Assembly (NCBI GenBank): GCA_037974335.1
Contig: CM075729.1
Coordinates: 92,232,592 to 92,296,591 of the forward strand
From: Prionace glauca
Lineage: Eukaryota > Chordata > Chondrichthyes > Carcharhiniformes > Carcharhinidae
DNA length: 64,000 nt
Direction: 5' to 3'
Under the pieces are notes generated by a model. The model saw nothing but the letters and a program-made list of their open reading frames with translations. It did no database searches and had not been told where the DNA came from. This document shows positions 22,130 through 33,104 of the stretch, one piece after another (position 1 is the stretch's first letter; every line of letters begins with the position of its first letter). The translations under genes were made by a program, and so were the position numbers.

Positions 22130-22430
22130 AATTACATTTCTATAGCACCTGTCAGCACCTCAGAATGTCCCAATGTGTTTTACAGCTCATTGTGCACAGC
22201 AGGATCCCAGGAAGTAGACTGAGAAAGAACAGATAAGCAGATTTGTAGTGATTTTGATTGAGGGATGAATATTGACCAGTTCATCGGGGTGAACTCCCCT
22301 GCTCTTCTTCCAATAGCACCATGGGATCTTTTACACCCCCTGAGAGGGCAGATATCAGATTGTCTCATCTGAAAGATGGGAGGCCTGTAGTTTAGAGGGG
22401 GGATGTGACAGGTGCTGGCCCTTTCCCCGT
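22130..22430 (+). repeat. Dispersed repeat common in elasmobranch DNA, unnamed
   Basis: Carries atagcacctgtcagcacctc, gaactcccctgctcttcttc and catgggatcttttac, which I recognise as a recurrent element of cartilaginous-fish introns. Class unknown. Counterpart 60545-60850. Confidence 0.5.
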
Positions 22431-22689
22431 AAGGATTTTGGAAGTGGATGGGGAAAGTGGGAGGTGAACTAGAGAAACATCTTTGTTGCTGCTGAAACTC
22501 TTGCTATCTGCTCAGTCACAACTAATAAACACACAGACACTTCAGACAAACATCAGTCTGTTTCTGTGGATTCTCTGCTGCTTTCAGTTCAATGAAGAGT
22601 GCAGGAGGACATGGCAGGAGCAACAACAGACAGACTGAAAAATGAGGTGTTAACCTGGTGAAGCTACAACATAGAGACTGTGTACCAAA
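22431..22689. other. J2-C2 intron, unassigned sequence
   Basis: Shared with 60851-61107. Contains no convincing reading frame. Confidence 0.5.
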
Positions 22690-23340
22690 CAGCAGAAGCA
22701 GCAAGTGATAGACAGAGTTAAACCATCCCACAGCCAATGGATCAGATCTAAGCTCTGCAGTCCTGTCACATCCAGCCGTGAATGGTGGTGGACAATTAAA
22801 CAACTCACTGGAGGAGGAGGCACCACAAATATCCCCATCCTCAATGATGGAGGAACCCAGCACATCAGTACAAAAGATAAGACTGAAGCATTTGCAGCAA
22901 TCTTCAGCCAGAAGTTCCGAGTGGATGATCCATCTCGACCTCCTCTGGAGATCCTGAAGACTTGTGCTCCAGAACTTTCTGTGTCCCTAGCCAAGCTGTT
23001 CCAGTACATCTACAACACTGGCAGCAGCCCAACATTGTGATAAATTAGCCGGTTATGAAGTGCACAAAAACAGGACAAATCCATCCGCACAATAACCACC
23101 CCATCAGTCTACTCTCGATCATCAGCAACGTGATCTGAACATATCCAGAGTGATACCAAGCAGCACTTACTCAGCAATAATCTGCTCACTGACACTCAGT
23201 TTGTGTTCCTCCAGGATCACTCAGTTCCTGACCTCATTACAGCCTTGGTTCAAACATAGAGAAAAGAGCTGACCTCCAGAGGTGAGGTGAGAGTGACTGC
23301 CCTTAACATCAAGGCAGCATTTGAGCAAATGTGGCATCAA
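22690..23340 (+). mobile_element. LINE fragment (family C, pre-RT and RT part)
   Basis: The 111-codon frame 22705-23040 contains REWWWTIKQLTGGGGTTNIP and AEAFAAIFSQKF-like residues, the region just before RT. 23041-23340 continues with broken RT text. In unit 2 the counterpart 61108-61620 ends where a CR1-A copy is inserted. Confidence 0.75.
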
Positions 23341-23379
23341 GGAGCCTTCGCAAAACTGGAGCCAATGGGAATCAGGTGA

Positions 23380-24045
23380 AAACTCCCCACTGGTTGGAGT
23401 TATACCCGGCACAAAGGAAGATGGTTGTTGTTTGGGATTTAACTCTACAATCTATATTGATGAGCTGGATGAAGGGAATGAGAGTAATGTCTCTAAACTT
23501 GCAGATAATATAATGAAAAGTAGAAATGCAAGTTGTGAGGAGGATACAGAGTCTGAAAAGGGATAGAGATAGGTTCAGTGAGTGAGAAAACATTGACAGA
23601 TGGAGAATAATGTGGGAAAATGTGAGGTTGTCCAATTTGGCAGGAGGATTGAGCAGAATACTAGTAAACTGGAGAGATTCTCTCGAGTGATCTGGGTGTC
23701 TTTGCATCCAGGAACAGCAAGAAATTAGGAAGGCAAATGGAATGTTACTCTTCATTCCAATGAGGATGAGTATAAAAGGAGGGATGTTTTGCTACAGCAC
23801 ATTGGGAAAATCACACTTAGAATATTGTGGACACTTAGGGTCTCCTTACTTAAGGAAAGATATAGGAGAATTGGAAAGAGTTCAGAGATGGTTCACTCGG
23901 CTGATTCCACCGAGTAAGGGATTGTCTTATGAGGAAAGCTTGAGCAAGTTGGGCCGATACTCATTGGAGTAGAACTTATTCCACCACCTCAGCACCATCT
24001 TCACCAGGGTAATTAGGGATGGGTGATAAATGCTGGTCTGCATAG
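23380..24045 (+). mobile_element. CR1-like LINE RT fragment followed by a family C tail
   Basis: Remnants IYIDELDEGNESNVSKLAD (23440-23510), LEYCGHLGSPYLRKDI and VQRWFTRLIPPSKGLSYEE (23810-23950) on plus are RT C-terminal text. 23972-24045 reads 'taattagggatgggtgataa', the family C 3' end. Counterpart 62060-62705. Confidence 0.7.
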
Positions 24046-24690
24046 AATCACAGAAAATAGGAACAGGAATAGGCCATTTGGCCCTTTGAGCCTGTTCCAC
24101 TCTTCATCATGATCATGGCTGATCATCCAATCAGGAGCCAGATCCTGTCTTCCTCACCAAATTCTTTCATCCTATTTACCCCAAAAGCTAAATCTCACTC
24201 CTTCTTGAAAACGTACAATATTTTGCCCTCAACTGCTTCCTGTGATAGTGAATTCCACAGGTTTACCCCTCACTGGGTGAAGGAATTTCTCCTCACCTCA
24301 GTCCTAAAAGGTTTACCCCATATTCTCAGACTATGATGCCTCAAACTGGACGCTCCCAGCATTGGGAACTTGCTTCCTGGATCGGCCTATCGAGTCTGAT
24401 CAACTCTTTCCCCATAACCCCATGTATTTACCTCACTATTCTCCCTAACCTATTAGAATTTTATAAGTCTGCATGAGTTGTTTCCTCATTCCTCTGAACT
24501 CCAATGAACATAAGTCTTAACCAACTCAATCTCTCCTCATACATCTGTCCCATGAGAACAGGAATCAGTCTGGGATACCTTCTCTGCACTCCCTCTAGAG
24601 CAAAAATATCCTTCCTGAGATAGGGAGACCAAAACTGCGCACAATATTCCCAGTGCTGCTTCACCAAAGCCCTGTATAACTGCAGCAGGT
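24046..24690 (-). mobile_element. CR1-like LINE fragment, minus strand, unit 1 only
   Basis: Minus frame 24667-24461 reads HWEYCAQFWSPYLRKDIFAL and GVQRRYPRLIP, the CR1 RT C-terminal region. The 3' end at 24046-24080 carries aataggaacaggaataggcc. Unit 2 lacks everything between about 24075 and 25590. Confidence 0.75.
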
Positions 24691-24849
24691 CAGAATTATG
24701 AAGACACAGAGCAGATACGAAGGAACTATTCCCCTTTTAGCAGTCGATTCAATAACTAGGGAGCATAGATTTAATTTCAGAAACAGAAGATTTTGAGGGG
24801 TTGGAGGAAAAACACTTTCACTCAGAGGGTGTTGGGAATCTGGAAGGTT

Positions 24850-24990
24850 CCACACACCTGACGAAGAAACAGTGTTTCTGAAAGCTTGTGGGTTGACTAT
24901 CAAATAAACTGGTTGAACTTTAACCTGGTGTTGTGAGACTTCTTAATATCTTTATCCCAGTCCAACGCCGGTAACTCCACATCACACCAG
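24850..24990 (+). mobile_element. Penelope-like element tail with hammerhead-like core
   Basis: Matches the 3' end of the Penelope-like element at 37587-40088 (gaaagcttgtg, then caaataaactggttgaac and acctggtgttgtgagacttc). It continues into an inverted piece of the terminal sequence (cagtccaacgccggtaactc). CTGACGA (24858-24864), a 15-base hairpin with a 6-bp perfect stem (24865-24879) and GAAA (24880-24883) form a hammerhead-like core. Confidence 0.75.
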
Positions 24991-25139
24991 AATGGTGTCA
25001 GGGACTTCTTCAAACAGAAAATAGAAATGCAGATAGAAAAAATGCCTAAGGCTAAACTTGAATCTCCTGTTGTTACGGAGACAATGGAGACTGATTGTCA
25101 CATCCTGGCAGACATCCAAAACCCATCTCTTGTTGAGTT

Positions 25140-25405
25140 ATATCCCAGAATGGAGGAACTTCTTCACTCAAAGGGTGGTGAATCCCTGGAATTCTCTGCC
25201 CGTTGATGTGGTGGAGGCTCCCTCGCTAAATATATTTAAGTCACGGGTAGATAGGTTTCTGATAGACAAGGGAATTAGACAAGAGAAAGCGGGAAAGTGG
25301 AACTGAGCCACTTCAGATCAGCCATGATCTTATTGAATGGTGGGGCAGGCTCGAAGGGCTAGATGGCCTACTCCTGCTCCTATTTCTTATGTTCTTATGT
25401 TCAAA
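25140..25405 (+). mobile_element. CR1-like LINE (family A) 3' end fragment
   Basis: Plus strand: NFFTQRVVNPWNSLPVDVVE text, then the family A 3' end (ggcctactcctgctcctatt, tail ttatgttcttatgttc). Absent from unit 2. Confidence 0.85.
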
Positions 25406-25539
25406 GTAAACTGATCCTGGGGTGAAAGACATGTTTGTTTGTTACATTTCAGGAATCAACAGGGAAATGGGTTAAAAATCCAACTGTATCCCTGAGCTGT
25501 GTGTACTGGTGCTGGGGTGACAGAATGTGAGTTGAGACA

Positions 25540-25850
25540 TTTTTCGGGGTGCTCCAGTTTCCTCCCCCATTCCAAAGGTCTGCAGGATTAGATGGATTGG
25601 CCATGCTAAATTACCCCGAGTGTGTTCTTTAGGTGGGTGAGCAATGGTAAATGTGCAGGGTTACAGGGAGCCTGGGTAAGAAGATCTTTTGGAGAATCGG
25701 GTGAAAAGATTTCCCTCACGTCTCTCAAAATCTGCTGCCTCTGTGATTAAGGGGAAAAGTTTCCTCATATCTACCCTATCTCTGTCCCTCGTAATTCTGT
25801 CAATGGACTGAATAGCCTCCTCCTGCACTGTAGGGATTCAATGGCTAATA
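25540..25850 (+). mobile_element. SINE body lacking the tRNA head
   Basis: Contains the SINE core (tgctccagtttcctccccca, ggccatgctaaattacccc) and end (ctcctgcactgtagggattc), but no box A or box B is seen. A 110-bp unrelated stretch sits inside. Counterpart 62745-63005. Confidence 0.55.
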
Positions 25851-26647
25851 AAAAACTACATGGACTGTGTAAGGTTTCCACGGGTGAAGGGATCCATTTT
25901 AAATGGATCCAATCGAGGGCGGGATTCCAGCTGATTACTCCTCACCCAGGAGCAAAACAAAATTGGGATCCGATTCAGGAAGTTAACAAATGAGGGAGCC
26001 TGTCTGAGGACTGGTCACAATGTGTACACAGCAAGATCCCACACACAGCAATGAGAACAATCAGCATTGGATCCGGGATAAATGTCGGATTGCACTCATC
26101 CCAAAGAGAAAGTAACAGAGAGTATCCCCAAAAGCCTGGAACACTGAAGCCACTGGATTGTGAGCCCTGCTGTGGCTGTTTGTCATCAGAACTTCAGCAA
26201 GAGATAAGCAGGGAGTGGAGAGAGCAGAGTGAAAGCTGGGGCAGGTGGCACCTCGGTGTCTGACTGTGCTGCTGCTGTGATCAGTTATATCAGAGAGTGA
26301 GACAGAGAGTTCAACATCACATCAAACTCTGCCTGTGTGTGTCACACTGAGACTGACAGGAGTCTAGAGAGTGATTTCACTCCATGCTGCAGGAATGTGA
26401 ACACAGTCTGCAAACGTCCAGATCTCCTCCACACGGTGGGTAAAAGCTGCTTACTTATATCTTGCTGCTTAAAGGGGGGAATGGAAGGAAAGAAATACAG
26501 CTGGACTCCCTGTTCTACACAGTGTTCTTCAATCAACCATTTCATTGACTGCAGCTTCCTCACTAACACCTTCAACTCTTCAGTATTTGTGTTTGAGAAA
26601 GTTTCAGCATTGAAAGGGTTAATAACGGAGGATTGGGCTTTACTTAC
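25851..26647 (-). other. Conserved J-proximal J2-C2 intron and cluster-duplication boundary
   Basis: Nearly the same in the J3 intron (63006-63808); its 3' half also matches 1-392. An E-box CAGGTGGCA lies at about 26243-26251. Unit 1 and unit 2 meet at 26254 (gtgtctgactgtgctgctgc). Candidate location for an intronic control element, but no decisive motif is seen. Confidence 0.5.
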
Positions 26648-26682
26648 TCAGTCTGAGTTTGGTTCCTTTACCGAACGTAAAG
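26648..26682 (-). CDS. Ig kappa-type light chain J segment, cluster 2 (J2)
   Basis: Identical in sequence to J1 (F-T-F-G-K-G-T-K-L-R-L, phase-1 end, GTAAGT donor). It lies 1.68 kb downstream of V2 and 5.9 kb upstream of C2, making this the one complete V-J-C cluster of the window. The intact donor and reading frame suggest it is usable. Confidence 0.94.
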
Positions 26683-26721
26683 CACACTGACAGCTTCCAG
26701 TGGAGGAGCTGTACAAAAACC
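26683..26721 (-). other. J2 recombination signal sequence, 23-bp spacer
   Basis: Heptamer CACACTG (26683-26689), 23-base spacer and perfect nonamer ACAAAAACC (26713-26721). Spacer sequence identical to J1. Confidence 0.93.
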
Positions 26722-26994
26722 TCTGTCTCTGACTCACTCACTCACTCACTCATCTTTCTCTGTCACTCTTTCTCTCTCACTCTTTCTCTCTCTCTGTTTC
26801 TCTCAATATCTCTGTGTTTTGTTGGGAGAGTTGAGAATTCTAATTTGAGATGATAAATCTTTTAGTTGCTCTTCATATGTGGACATGGAGAGTAAGAGGG
26901 AAACTCGAGGCCTTCAGCGAGCGGTGGACACCACAGGGACTGGACTGTGTAGTGGACAGTGCAAATAATTTGTTCAGTTTACTTTCTTGTGTTC

Positions 26995-28333
26995 ATTAAA
27001 TATTATATAAAACTGTGGGATGTGTCAGTACAGGAGGTGGGACTGTGTGTCTATTATTATATATTATATAAAACTGTGGGATGTGTCAGTACAGGAGGTG
27101 GGACTGTGTGTCCATTATTATATATTATATAAAACTGTGGGATGTGTCAGTACAGGAGGTGGGACTGTGTGTCCATTATTATATATTATATAAAACTGTG
27201 GGATGTGTCAGTACAGGAGGTGGGACTGTGTGTCCATTATTATATATTATATAAAACTGTGGGATGTGTCAGTACAGGAGGTGGGACTGTGTGTCCATTA
27301 TTATATATTATATAAAACTGTGGGATGTGTCAGTACAGGAGGTGGTGCTGTGTGTCCATTATTATATATTATATAAAACTGTGGGATGTGTCAGTACAGG
27401 AGGTGGGACTGTGTGTCCATTATTATATATTATATAAAACTGTGGGATGTGTCAGTACAGGAGGTGGGACTGTGTGTCCATTATTATATATTATATAAAA
27501 CTGTGGGATGTGTCAGTACAGGAGGTGGTGCTGTGTGTCCATTATTATATATTATATAAAACTGTGGGATGTGTCAGTACAGGAGGTGGGACTGTGTGTC
27601 CATTATTATATATTATATAAAACTGTGGGATGTGTCAGTACAGGAGGTGGGACTGTGTGTCCATTATTATATATTATATAAAACTGTGGGATGTGTCAGT
27701 ACAGGAGGTGGGACTGTGTGTCCATTATTATATATTATATAAAACTGTGGGATGTGTCAGTACAAGAGGTGGGACTGTGTGTCCATTATTATATATTATA
27801 TAAAACTGTGGGATGTGTCAGTACAGGAGGTGGGACTGTGTGTCCATTATTATATATTATATAAAACTGTGGGATGTGCCAGTACAGGAGGTGGGACTGT
27901 GTGTCCATTATTATATATTATATAAAACTGTGGGATGTGTCAGTACAGGAGGTGGGACTGTGTGTCCATTATTATATATTATATAAAACTGTGGGATGTG
28001 TCAGTACAGGAGGTGGGACTGTGTGTCCATTATTATATATTATATAAAACTGTGGGATGTGTCAGTACAGGAGGTGGGACTGTGTGTCCATTATTATATA
28101 TTATATAAAACTGTGGGATGTGTCAGTACAGGAGGTGGGACTGTGTGTCCATTATTATATATTATATAAAACTGTGGGATATGTCAGTACAGGAGGTGCG
28201 ACTGTGTGTCCATTATTATATATTATATAAAACTGTGGGCTGTGTTAGTACAGGAGGTGGGACCGTGTGTCCATTATGATATATTATATAAAACTGTGGG
28301 ATGTGTCAGTACAGGAGGTGGTACTGTGTGTAT
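26995..28333. repeat. 61-bp minisatellite filling the V2-J2 interval, about 22 units
   Basis: Same unit as 738-5043 but about 3.0 kb shorter. Most units are identical. The last three before V2 are the most diverged (gatatgtcag, gctgtgttag, attatgatat). It also ends 4 bp from the V2 nonamer. Confidence 0.97.
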
Positions 28334-28336
28334 TGG

Positions 28337-28364
28337 GGTTTTTGTAAGGCTCTGTATCACTGTG
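28337..28364 (-). other. V2 recombination signal sequence, 12-bp spacer
   Basis: Perfect heptamer CACAGTG (28358-28364), 12-base spacer (28346-28357) and perfect nonamer (28337-28345). Identical to the V1 RSS including the spacer. Confidence 0.96.
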
Positions 28365-28897
28365 TAGAGGGAAGCTCTGATATTGCTGACAGTAATAATC
28401 AGCGACATCCTCATTCTGTACATTGCTGATTGTCATGGTGAATCTTGTCCCAGATCCACTGCCGGTGAATCGGTCGGATACTCCTGTGAATCGTGTTGAT
28501 GCAGCATAGATCAGCAGAGCCGGTTTCTGTCCTTCTCGCTGTTGGTACCAACCCATGTAACTGCTAACAGATTGACTGGCCGTACAGGTGATGGTCACGG
28601 TCTGGCCCAGGCTCACTGACAGCACCGGGGGAGTCTGGGTCAAGATGATGTCTCCATTGATACCTGAGGATAATAGAGAAACAGAGTGAAGTAAGAACTG
28701 TCACAGAAAGAGGCTGTACAATGAGATATTGTTGGAGACACTGACTGTTCCTCTCCTTTCAGCATTTTCCCTTCAATCACAAGTCAGGAGAATTGGATTG
28801 AAATGGAGAGCAGGGAAATATTCAAGGTGGAAGGAGAGAGATTTGTACCTGCGATGCAGAATGCCAGAGGCCAGAGCAGCTGGATGGCTGAAATCAT
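28365..28897 (-). CDS. Ig kappa-type light chain variable gene V2 (leader exon + V exon)
   Basis: Same structure as V1: leader exon 28897-28849 ([11 protein letters not shown]...), 185-bp intron, V exon 28663-28365. All hallmarks are kept (ITC, MGWYQQ, DYYCQQ) and the frame is open. Protein differences from V1 are one framework-1 residue (QTV for QTA), CDR2 AAST for DATN, and germline CDR3 QQYQSFPL for QQRNSFPY. The V2 coding end is also one base longer. The visible framework base changes elsewhere are silent. It appears functional and unjoined, with J2 1.68 kb downstream. Confidence 0.95.
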
Positions 28898-28949
28898 GGT
28901 GTGTGCTCGTGTCCCTGTGCCTGGTTACTGATAAACTCTCCCTTCACTG

Positions 28950-29055
28950 GGCTCTGCTTTATAAAGCTGCAGCCTGTGAGAGTCTCACTGCCTGTTCCTC
29001 AGTTTGTAAATGGTCTGACCCAGAGAAACCACGTCAGCACCTTTCACTTCCTCTT
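28950..29055 (-). promoter_or_regulatory. V2 promoter: TATA box, octamer-like, CRE-like and ETS-IRF motifs
   Basis: TATA CTTTATAAA at 28966-28958, TTGTAAAT at about 29004-29011, TGACGTGG at about 29036-29029 and GGAAGTGAAA at 29051-29042. All positions are conserved relative to V1; the only change noticed is gagcca/gaccca between motifs. Confidence 0.7.
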
Positions 29056-29067
29056 CTTCTCTCCCCG

Positions 29068-29506
29068 AGAGGCTGAGGGATAGAGGCTGAGGGACAGAGA
29101 CTGAGGGTCAGAGTTCATTCTCTGACCCTCAGTCTCTGTCCCTCAGCCTCTGTCCCTCAGTCTCTGTCTCTCACTCTCTCGATATCTCTCCCTCACTCGC
29201 TGTCTCTGTCTCTCTCAATATTTATCCCTCACTCGCTCTCTCAGTCTGAGTCTTTCTTTCTCGATATCTGTCCTTCAGTCTCTGTCTCTGTTGATATCAC
29301 TCCCTCAATTGCTGTCTCTTTCACTCTCTGAGTAACTCTTCATTAGTCTATGTTTCTGTCCATCACACTCTCACTGTCTCCCTTTCTTGTCCTTCCTGTC
29401 TCACACTCTTTGTGTTCCCTCTCGTTCACTCTTTCTTTCTCTCTTCTCATTCTCCCTCCCTCTATTCCTCTCAGTTTCTCCCTCACTTTATCTCATAGAT
29501 TCATAG
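29068..29506. repeat. Inverted/tandem repeats and CT-rich tract upstream of V2
   Basis: Counterpart of 5778-6215. The purine arm (gaggctgagggatagaggct) and the pyrimidine arm (ctctgaccctcagtctctgt) meet around 29115. The arm has fewer units than in unit 1. No gene is seen. Confidence 0.75.
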
Positions 29507-31160
29507 ACCTTTACAGCAAGGAAACAGGCCCTTCAGCCCAACTTGTTCATGCTGCCTTTTTTTTTAAAGCCCTAACTTCAATTGCTGTATTTGGCCCATA
29601 TCCGTCTATCCCCATCTTACCCATGTATCTGCCTAAATACTTCTTAAAAGACAAAATTGTGTCCGCCTCTATTATGACCTCTGGCAGTTTGTTCCACCTC
29701 TGTGTGAAAAAATTGCCCATTTGGACACTTCTGTATCTCTCCGCTCTCACCTTAAACCGATGTCCTCTAGTTTTAGAATCCCCTACCTTTGAGAAAAGAT
29801 GTAAATTATCGAGTTGATCTATGACCCTCATTATTTTATTGACCTCTACAAGGTCACCCCTCAGCCTCCTACGCTCCAGATAAAACAGTCCCAGTCGATC
29901 CAGCCTCTCCTGATAACCCAAATCATCAAGTCCCAGCAGCAGCCTAGTCTTTTCTGCACTCTTTCTAGTTTAATAATATCCTTTCTATAACAGGGTGACC
30001 AGAATTGTACACAGTATTCCAAGTGTGGCTTTACCAATAAACAAAGAACAAAGAACAACCCAGCACGGGAAACAGGCCCTTCGGCCCAACGAGCCCGTGC
30101 CGCCATCTTAACAAAGCATTTTCCTACACCTACCTTGTCCCGTGTGTATGCGAATGGTACCCCTATTGTTACCAGGCCCTGGGACCTCCACTTGTCCATG
30201 GTTCATAGCCATTACCTCCTCGTTCTCCCAAACCAGCAATGCATCCTCTAAACGCAGCTCTAACTGCCTGACCCGGGCCCTCAAACGCTGCAGCTCTAAA
30301 CGCTTGACGCAGATTTGGGCCTTCGGGAGACATGATGCCTGCAGGAACTCCCACATGTGGCACCTAACACAGCTAAAGCATCTCCCCATAGCCCCTGCCA
30401 TGTCCTGACCCCCCTTGGAATTATATATCCCAAAATGGAACACAGCAAAGATGGAACCAGTAACTCACCTTGCCTAAGCCTGCTCTCGCCTGAGCCAGTG
30501 AGTCAAAGCCCTTATAGCTCTCACTCTGCTCCCACTCACTCCGCTGCCCGCTCCCGACGCTGCCCGCTGTCTATTATTGCCTTTTTTTATACCCCCCGCT
30601 CTCCCTTCCCGACTAGCCCCTCGCCTAACTTCCGCTACGGAAATAAAAAGTACTCAAAAAAACCCCACGAACCGGAAATGCAGTCAAAAGCTTCCAAAGT
30701 AAAATCAAACAATGTCTTGTGTAACTTCAACAAGACATCCTGATTCCAGTATCCAATGTTCTGACCAGTGAAATCAAGCATGCCGAATGCCTTCTTCACC
30801 ACTCTGTCTGTAGCTGTGACTCCACTTTCAAGGAGCTATGAACATGTACCCCTCGATTTCTTTGTTCTGTTATTCTCCCCAATGCCCTACCAGTAACTGA
30901 GTAAGTCCTGCCCTGGTTCAATCTACCAAAATATATCACCTTGCATTTATCTAAATTAAACTCCAGTTGTCATTTGTCAGCCCACTGGTCCAATTCCGGT
31001 TGCAATTGGAGATAACTTCCTTCATTGTCCACAATACCACCAATCTTGGTGTCACCCGCAAACATATTAACCTTACCTCCTGTGTTCTCATCCAAATCAT
31101 GAATATAAATGACAAATAACAATGGGCCCAGCATCGATCCCTGTGGCACATCGCTCATTC
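29507..31160 (-). mobile_element. CR1-like LINE fragment (family B), interrupted by a younger element
   Basis: 29507-30036 and 30713-31160 on minus form one decayed RT fragment: MSDVPQGSMLGPLLFVIYIH (31158-31100), [20 protein letters not shown] (about 30030-29960), and the C-terminal region in 29921-29547 with GDSKTRGHRFKVRAERYR. Fuller than its unit 1 counterpart 6216-7130. Confidence 0.8.
30037..30712 (-). mobile_element. Internally deleted CR1-like LINE (ORF1 start joined to 3' tail), unit 2 only
   Basis: About 676 bp inserted in the RT fragment above. Minus frame 30443-30108 has a cysteine-rich start (CFSCVRCHMWEF) and a leucine-rich coiled coil (VKRLELQRLRARVRQLELRL), as in CR1 ORF1 N-termini. 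It then runs almost directly into the 3' tail GGGCCGAAGGGCCTGTTTCC with TTCTTTG repeats. The element keeps both ends and lacks the EN-RT middle, so it is non-autonomous. Confidence 0.75.
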
Positions 31161-31915
31161 TCTTTGTTCCTCTGTATTCTCATCTCACTCTGCCCCAGAA
31201 GAGGCACCATCCTCCTGATATCCACTCTGTCAGTCCCCTCACAATCTGATATGTTTCAATAAGATCACCTCTCATTCTTCTAAACTCCAATGGGTTCAGG
31301 CCCAACCTGTCCAACTTTTCTTCATGAGGTAACCCCTCACCCCAGGAATGTGTCGGGTGAATCTTCTCTGAACTGCTTCTAACACAATGATATCCTTTTC
31401 CAAATAAGGAGACCTTAACTGTAGACAGTATTCCAGATGTGGTTTCATCGAGACCCTGTACAGCTGCAGTAAAACTTCCCTATTTTTATATTCCATTCTC
31501 CTTGTAATAAACACCAACATTCCATCTGTTTTCCTAATCACTTGCTGGAGCTGCAGACAAACTTGTTGTGATTGATGTCCCAGGACAGCCAGATCCCTCT
31601 GTAGCACCGAGTTGTACAATCTCTCTCCATTTCAGTAGTTTACTGCTTTTCTATTCTTCCTGCCAAAGTGGACACCTTCACATTTACCCAGGTTGTACTG
31701 CAGATGTTTAGCCACTCACTTCCTCTGTCCCTATCTGTTTGCAGACTCTCTACCTCCTCTTGATAAGTTACTTTTCCCACTGATCTTAGTGTCACTGGGA
31801 CATGAGTTCCATTCATTCCCTTCATCCAAGTCATTGATATGGACTGTGAATAGTTGTGGTCCCAGCACTGATTGTTCCAGAACTCCACAAATTACAGCTT
31901 CCCAACCCCAAAACA
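31161..31915 (-). mobile_element. CR1-like LINE RT fragment, minus strand
   Basis: Minus remnants SVLGPQLFTVHINDLDEGNE (about 31880-31800) and LQRDLAVLGHQSQQVCLQLQ, then LLQLYRVSMKPHLEYC (31610-31430). Not present in unit 1, where a short junction near 6855 joins the flanks. Confidence 0.75.
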
Positions 31916-32082
31916 ATCATTTATCCCCTCTCTCTCATTTCTGTGAGCTAGCCAATCCTCTATCAATGCTAATATGTTACCCACACACCATCGTCTTACC
32001 CACACATCATCAGATCTTGTGTAGTAACATTTAATGTGGGCGGAAAGAAACGGCTCCACATCGACCATGATGTCCATATCCC

Positions 32083-32541
32083 CACTGGAGCCTCCAATAG
32101 GGACCAGTAAACATGGGCCTCCTTCCCACTGGAGCCTCCAATAGGGACCAGTAAACATGGGCCTCCTTCCCACTGGAGCCTCCAATAGGGACCAGTAAAC
32201 ATGGGCCTCCTTCCCACTGGAGCCTCCAATAGGGACCAGTAAACATGGGCCTCCTTCCCACTGGAGCCTCCAATAGGGACCAGTAAACATGACCCTCCTT
32301 CCCACTGGAGCCTCCAATAGGGACCAGTAAACATGGGCCTCCTTCCCACTGGAGCCTCCAATAGGGACCAGTAAACATGGGCCTCCTTCCCACTGGAGCC
32401 TCCAATAGGGACCAGTAAACATGGGCCTCCTTCCCACTGGAGCCTCCAATAGGGACCAGTAAACATGGGCCTCCTTCCCACTGGAGCCTCCAATAGGGAC
32501 CAGTAAACATGGGCCTCCTTCCCACTGGAGCCTCCAGTAGC
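32083..32541. repeat. 44-bp minisatellite, about 10 units (unit 2)
   Basis: Same unit and same copy number as 7136-7592, with one distinctive unit (catgaccctccttc at 32288). All three minus frames are open, giving repetitive frames up to 226 codons that I do not call genes. Confidence 0.95.
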
Positions 32542-32627
32542 CTAGCTTCAAACTCCACATTCTCTCCATCACATCTGCCTCTTATTTCCAGCTTGTCCCA
32601 AATGCTGTGGGTCTGGACTCTGTCTCA

Positions 32628-33074
32628 TAAGAACATAAGAAATAGGAGCAGGAGTAGGCCATCTGGCCCTTTGAGCCAGCCCCGCCATTCAATAAGATCA
32701 TGGCTGATCTGTCGTGGCTCAGCTCCACCTTCCCGCCCTCTCCCCATAACCCTTAATCCCTTCTCTTATCAAAAACCCATCAACCCGTTTCTTAAAAATA
32801 TTTAGCTCCACCACCTCAACGGGCAGAGAATTCCAGAGATTCACCACCCTTTGAGTGAAGAAGTTCCTTCTCAACTCTGTTCTAAACCGCCCCCCTTTTA
32901 TCTTGAGGCTGTGCCCCCTAGTCCTACTGTCTTTTTTGAGCGGGAAGAGTCTCTCCACCTTTATCCTATCCATCCCATTCATCATCTTATACGTCTCAAT
33001 GAGATCTCCCCTCATTCTTCTAAATTCTAACGAGTACAAGCCTAGTTTATTCAGCCTCTCCTCACACCAAGTGT
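32628..33074 (-). mobile_element. CR1-like LINE (family A) 3' end, unit 2 only
   Basis: Tail cataagaacataagaaatag at 32627. Minus frame 33039-32719 covers SLEFRRMRGDLIETYKMMNG to NFFTQRVVNLWNSLPVEVVE. A short direct repeat (caccaagtgtctcacaccaa) marks the 5' junction. Unit 1 at about 7680 is the empty site. Confidence 0.88.
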
Positions 33075-33104
33075 CTCACACCAAGTGTCATTCCAACAGC
33101 ACTC

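Noticed and set aside
20732-26647. Mammalian-style intronic kappa enhancer with a consensus kB site
   Set aside because: No GGGACTTTCC or close match was found by eye in the J2-C2 intron; only E-boxes of low significance.
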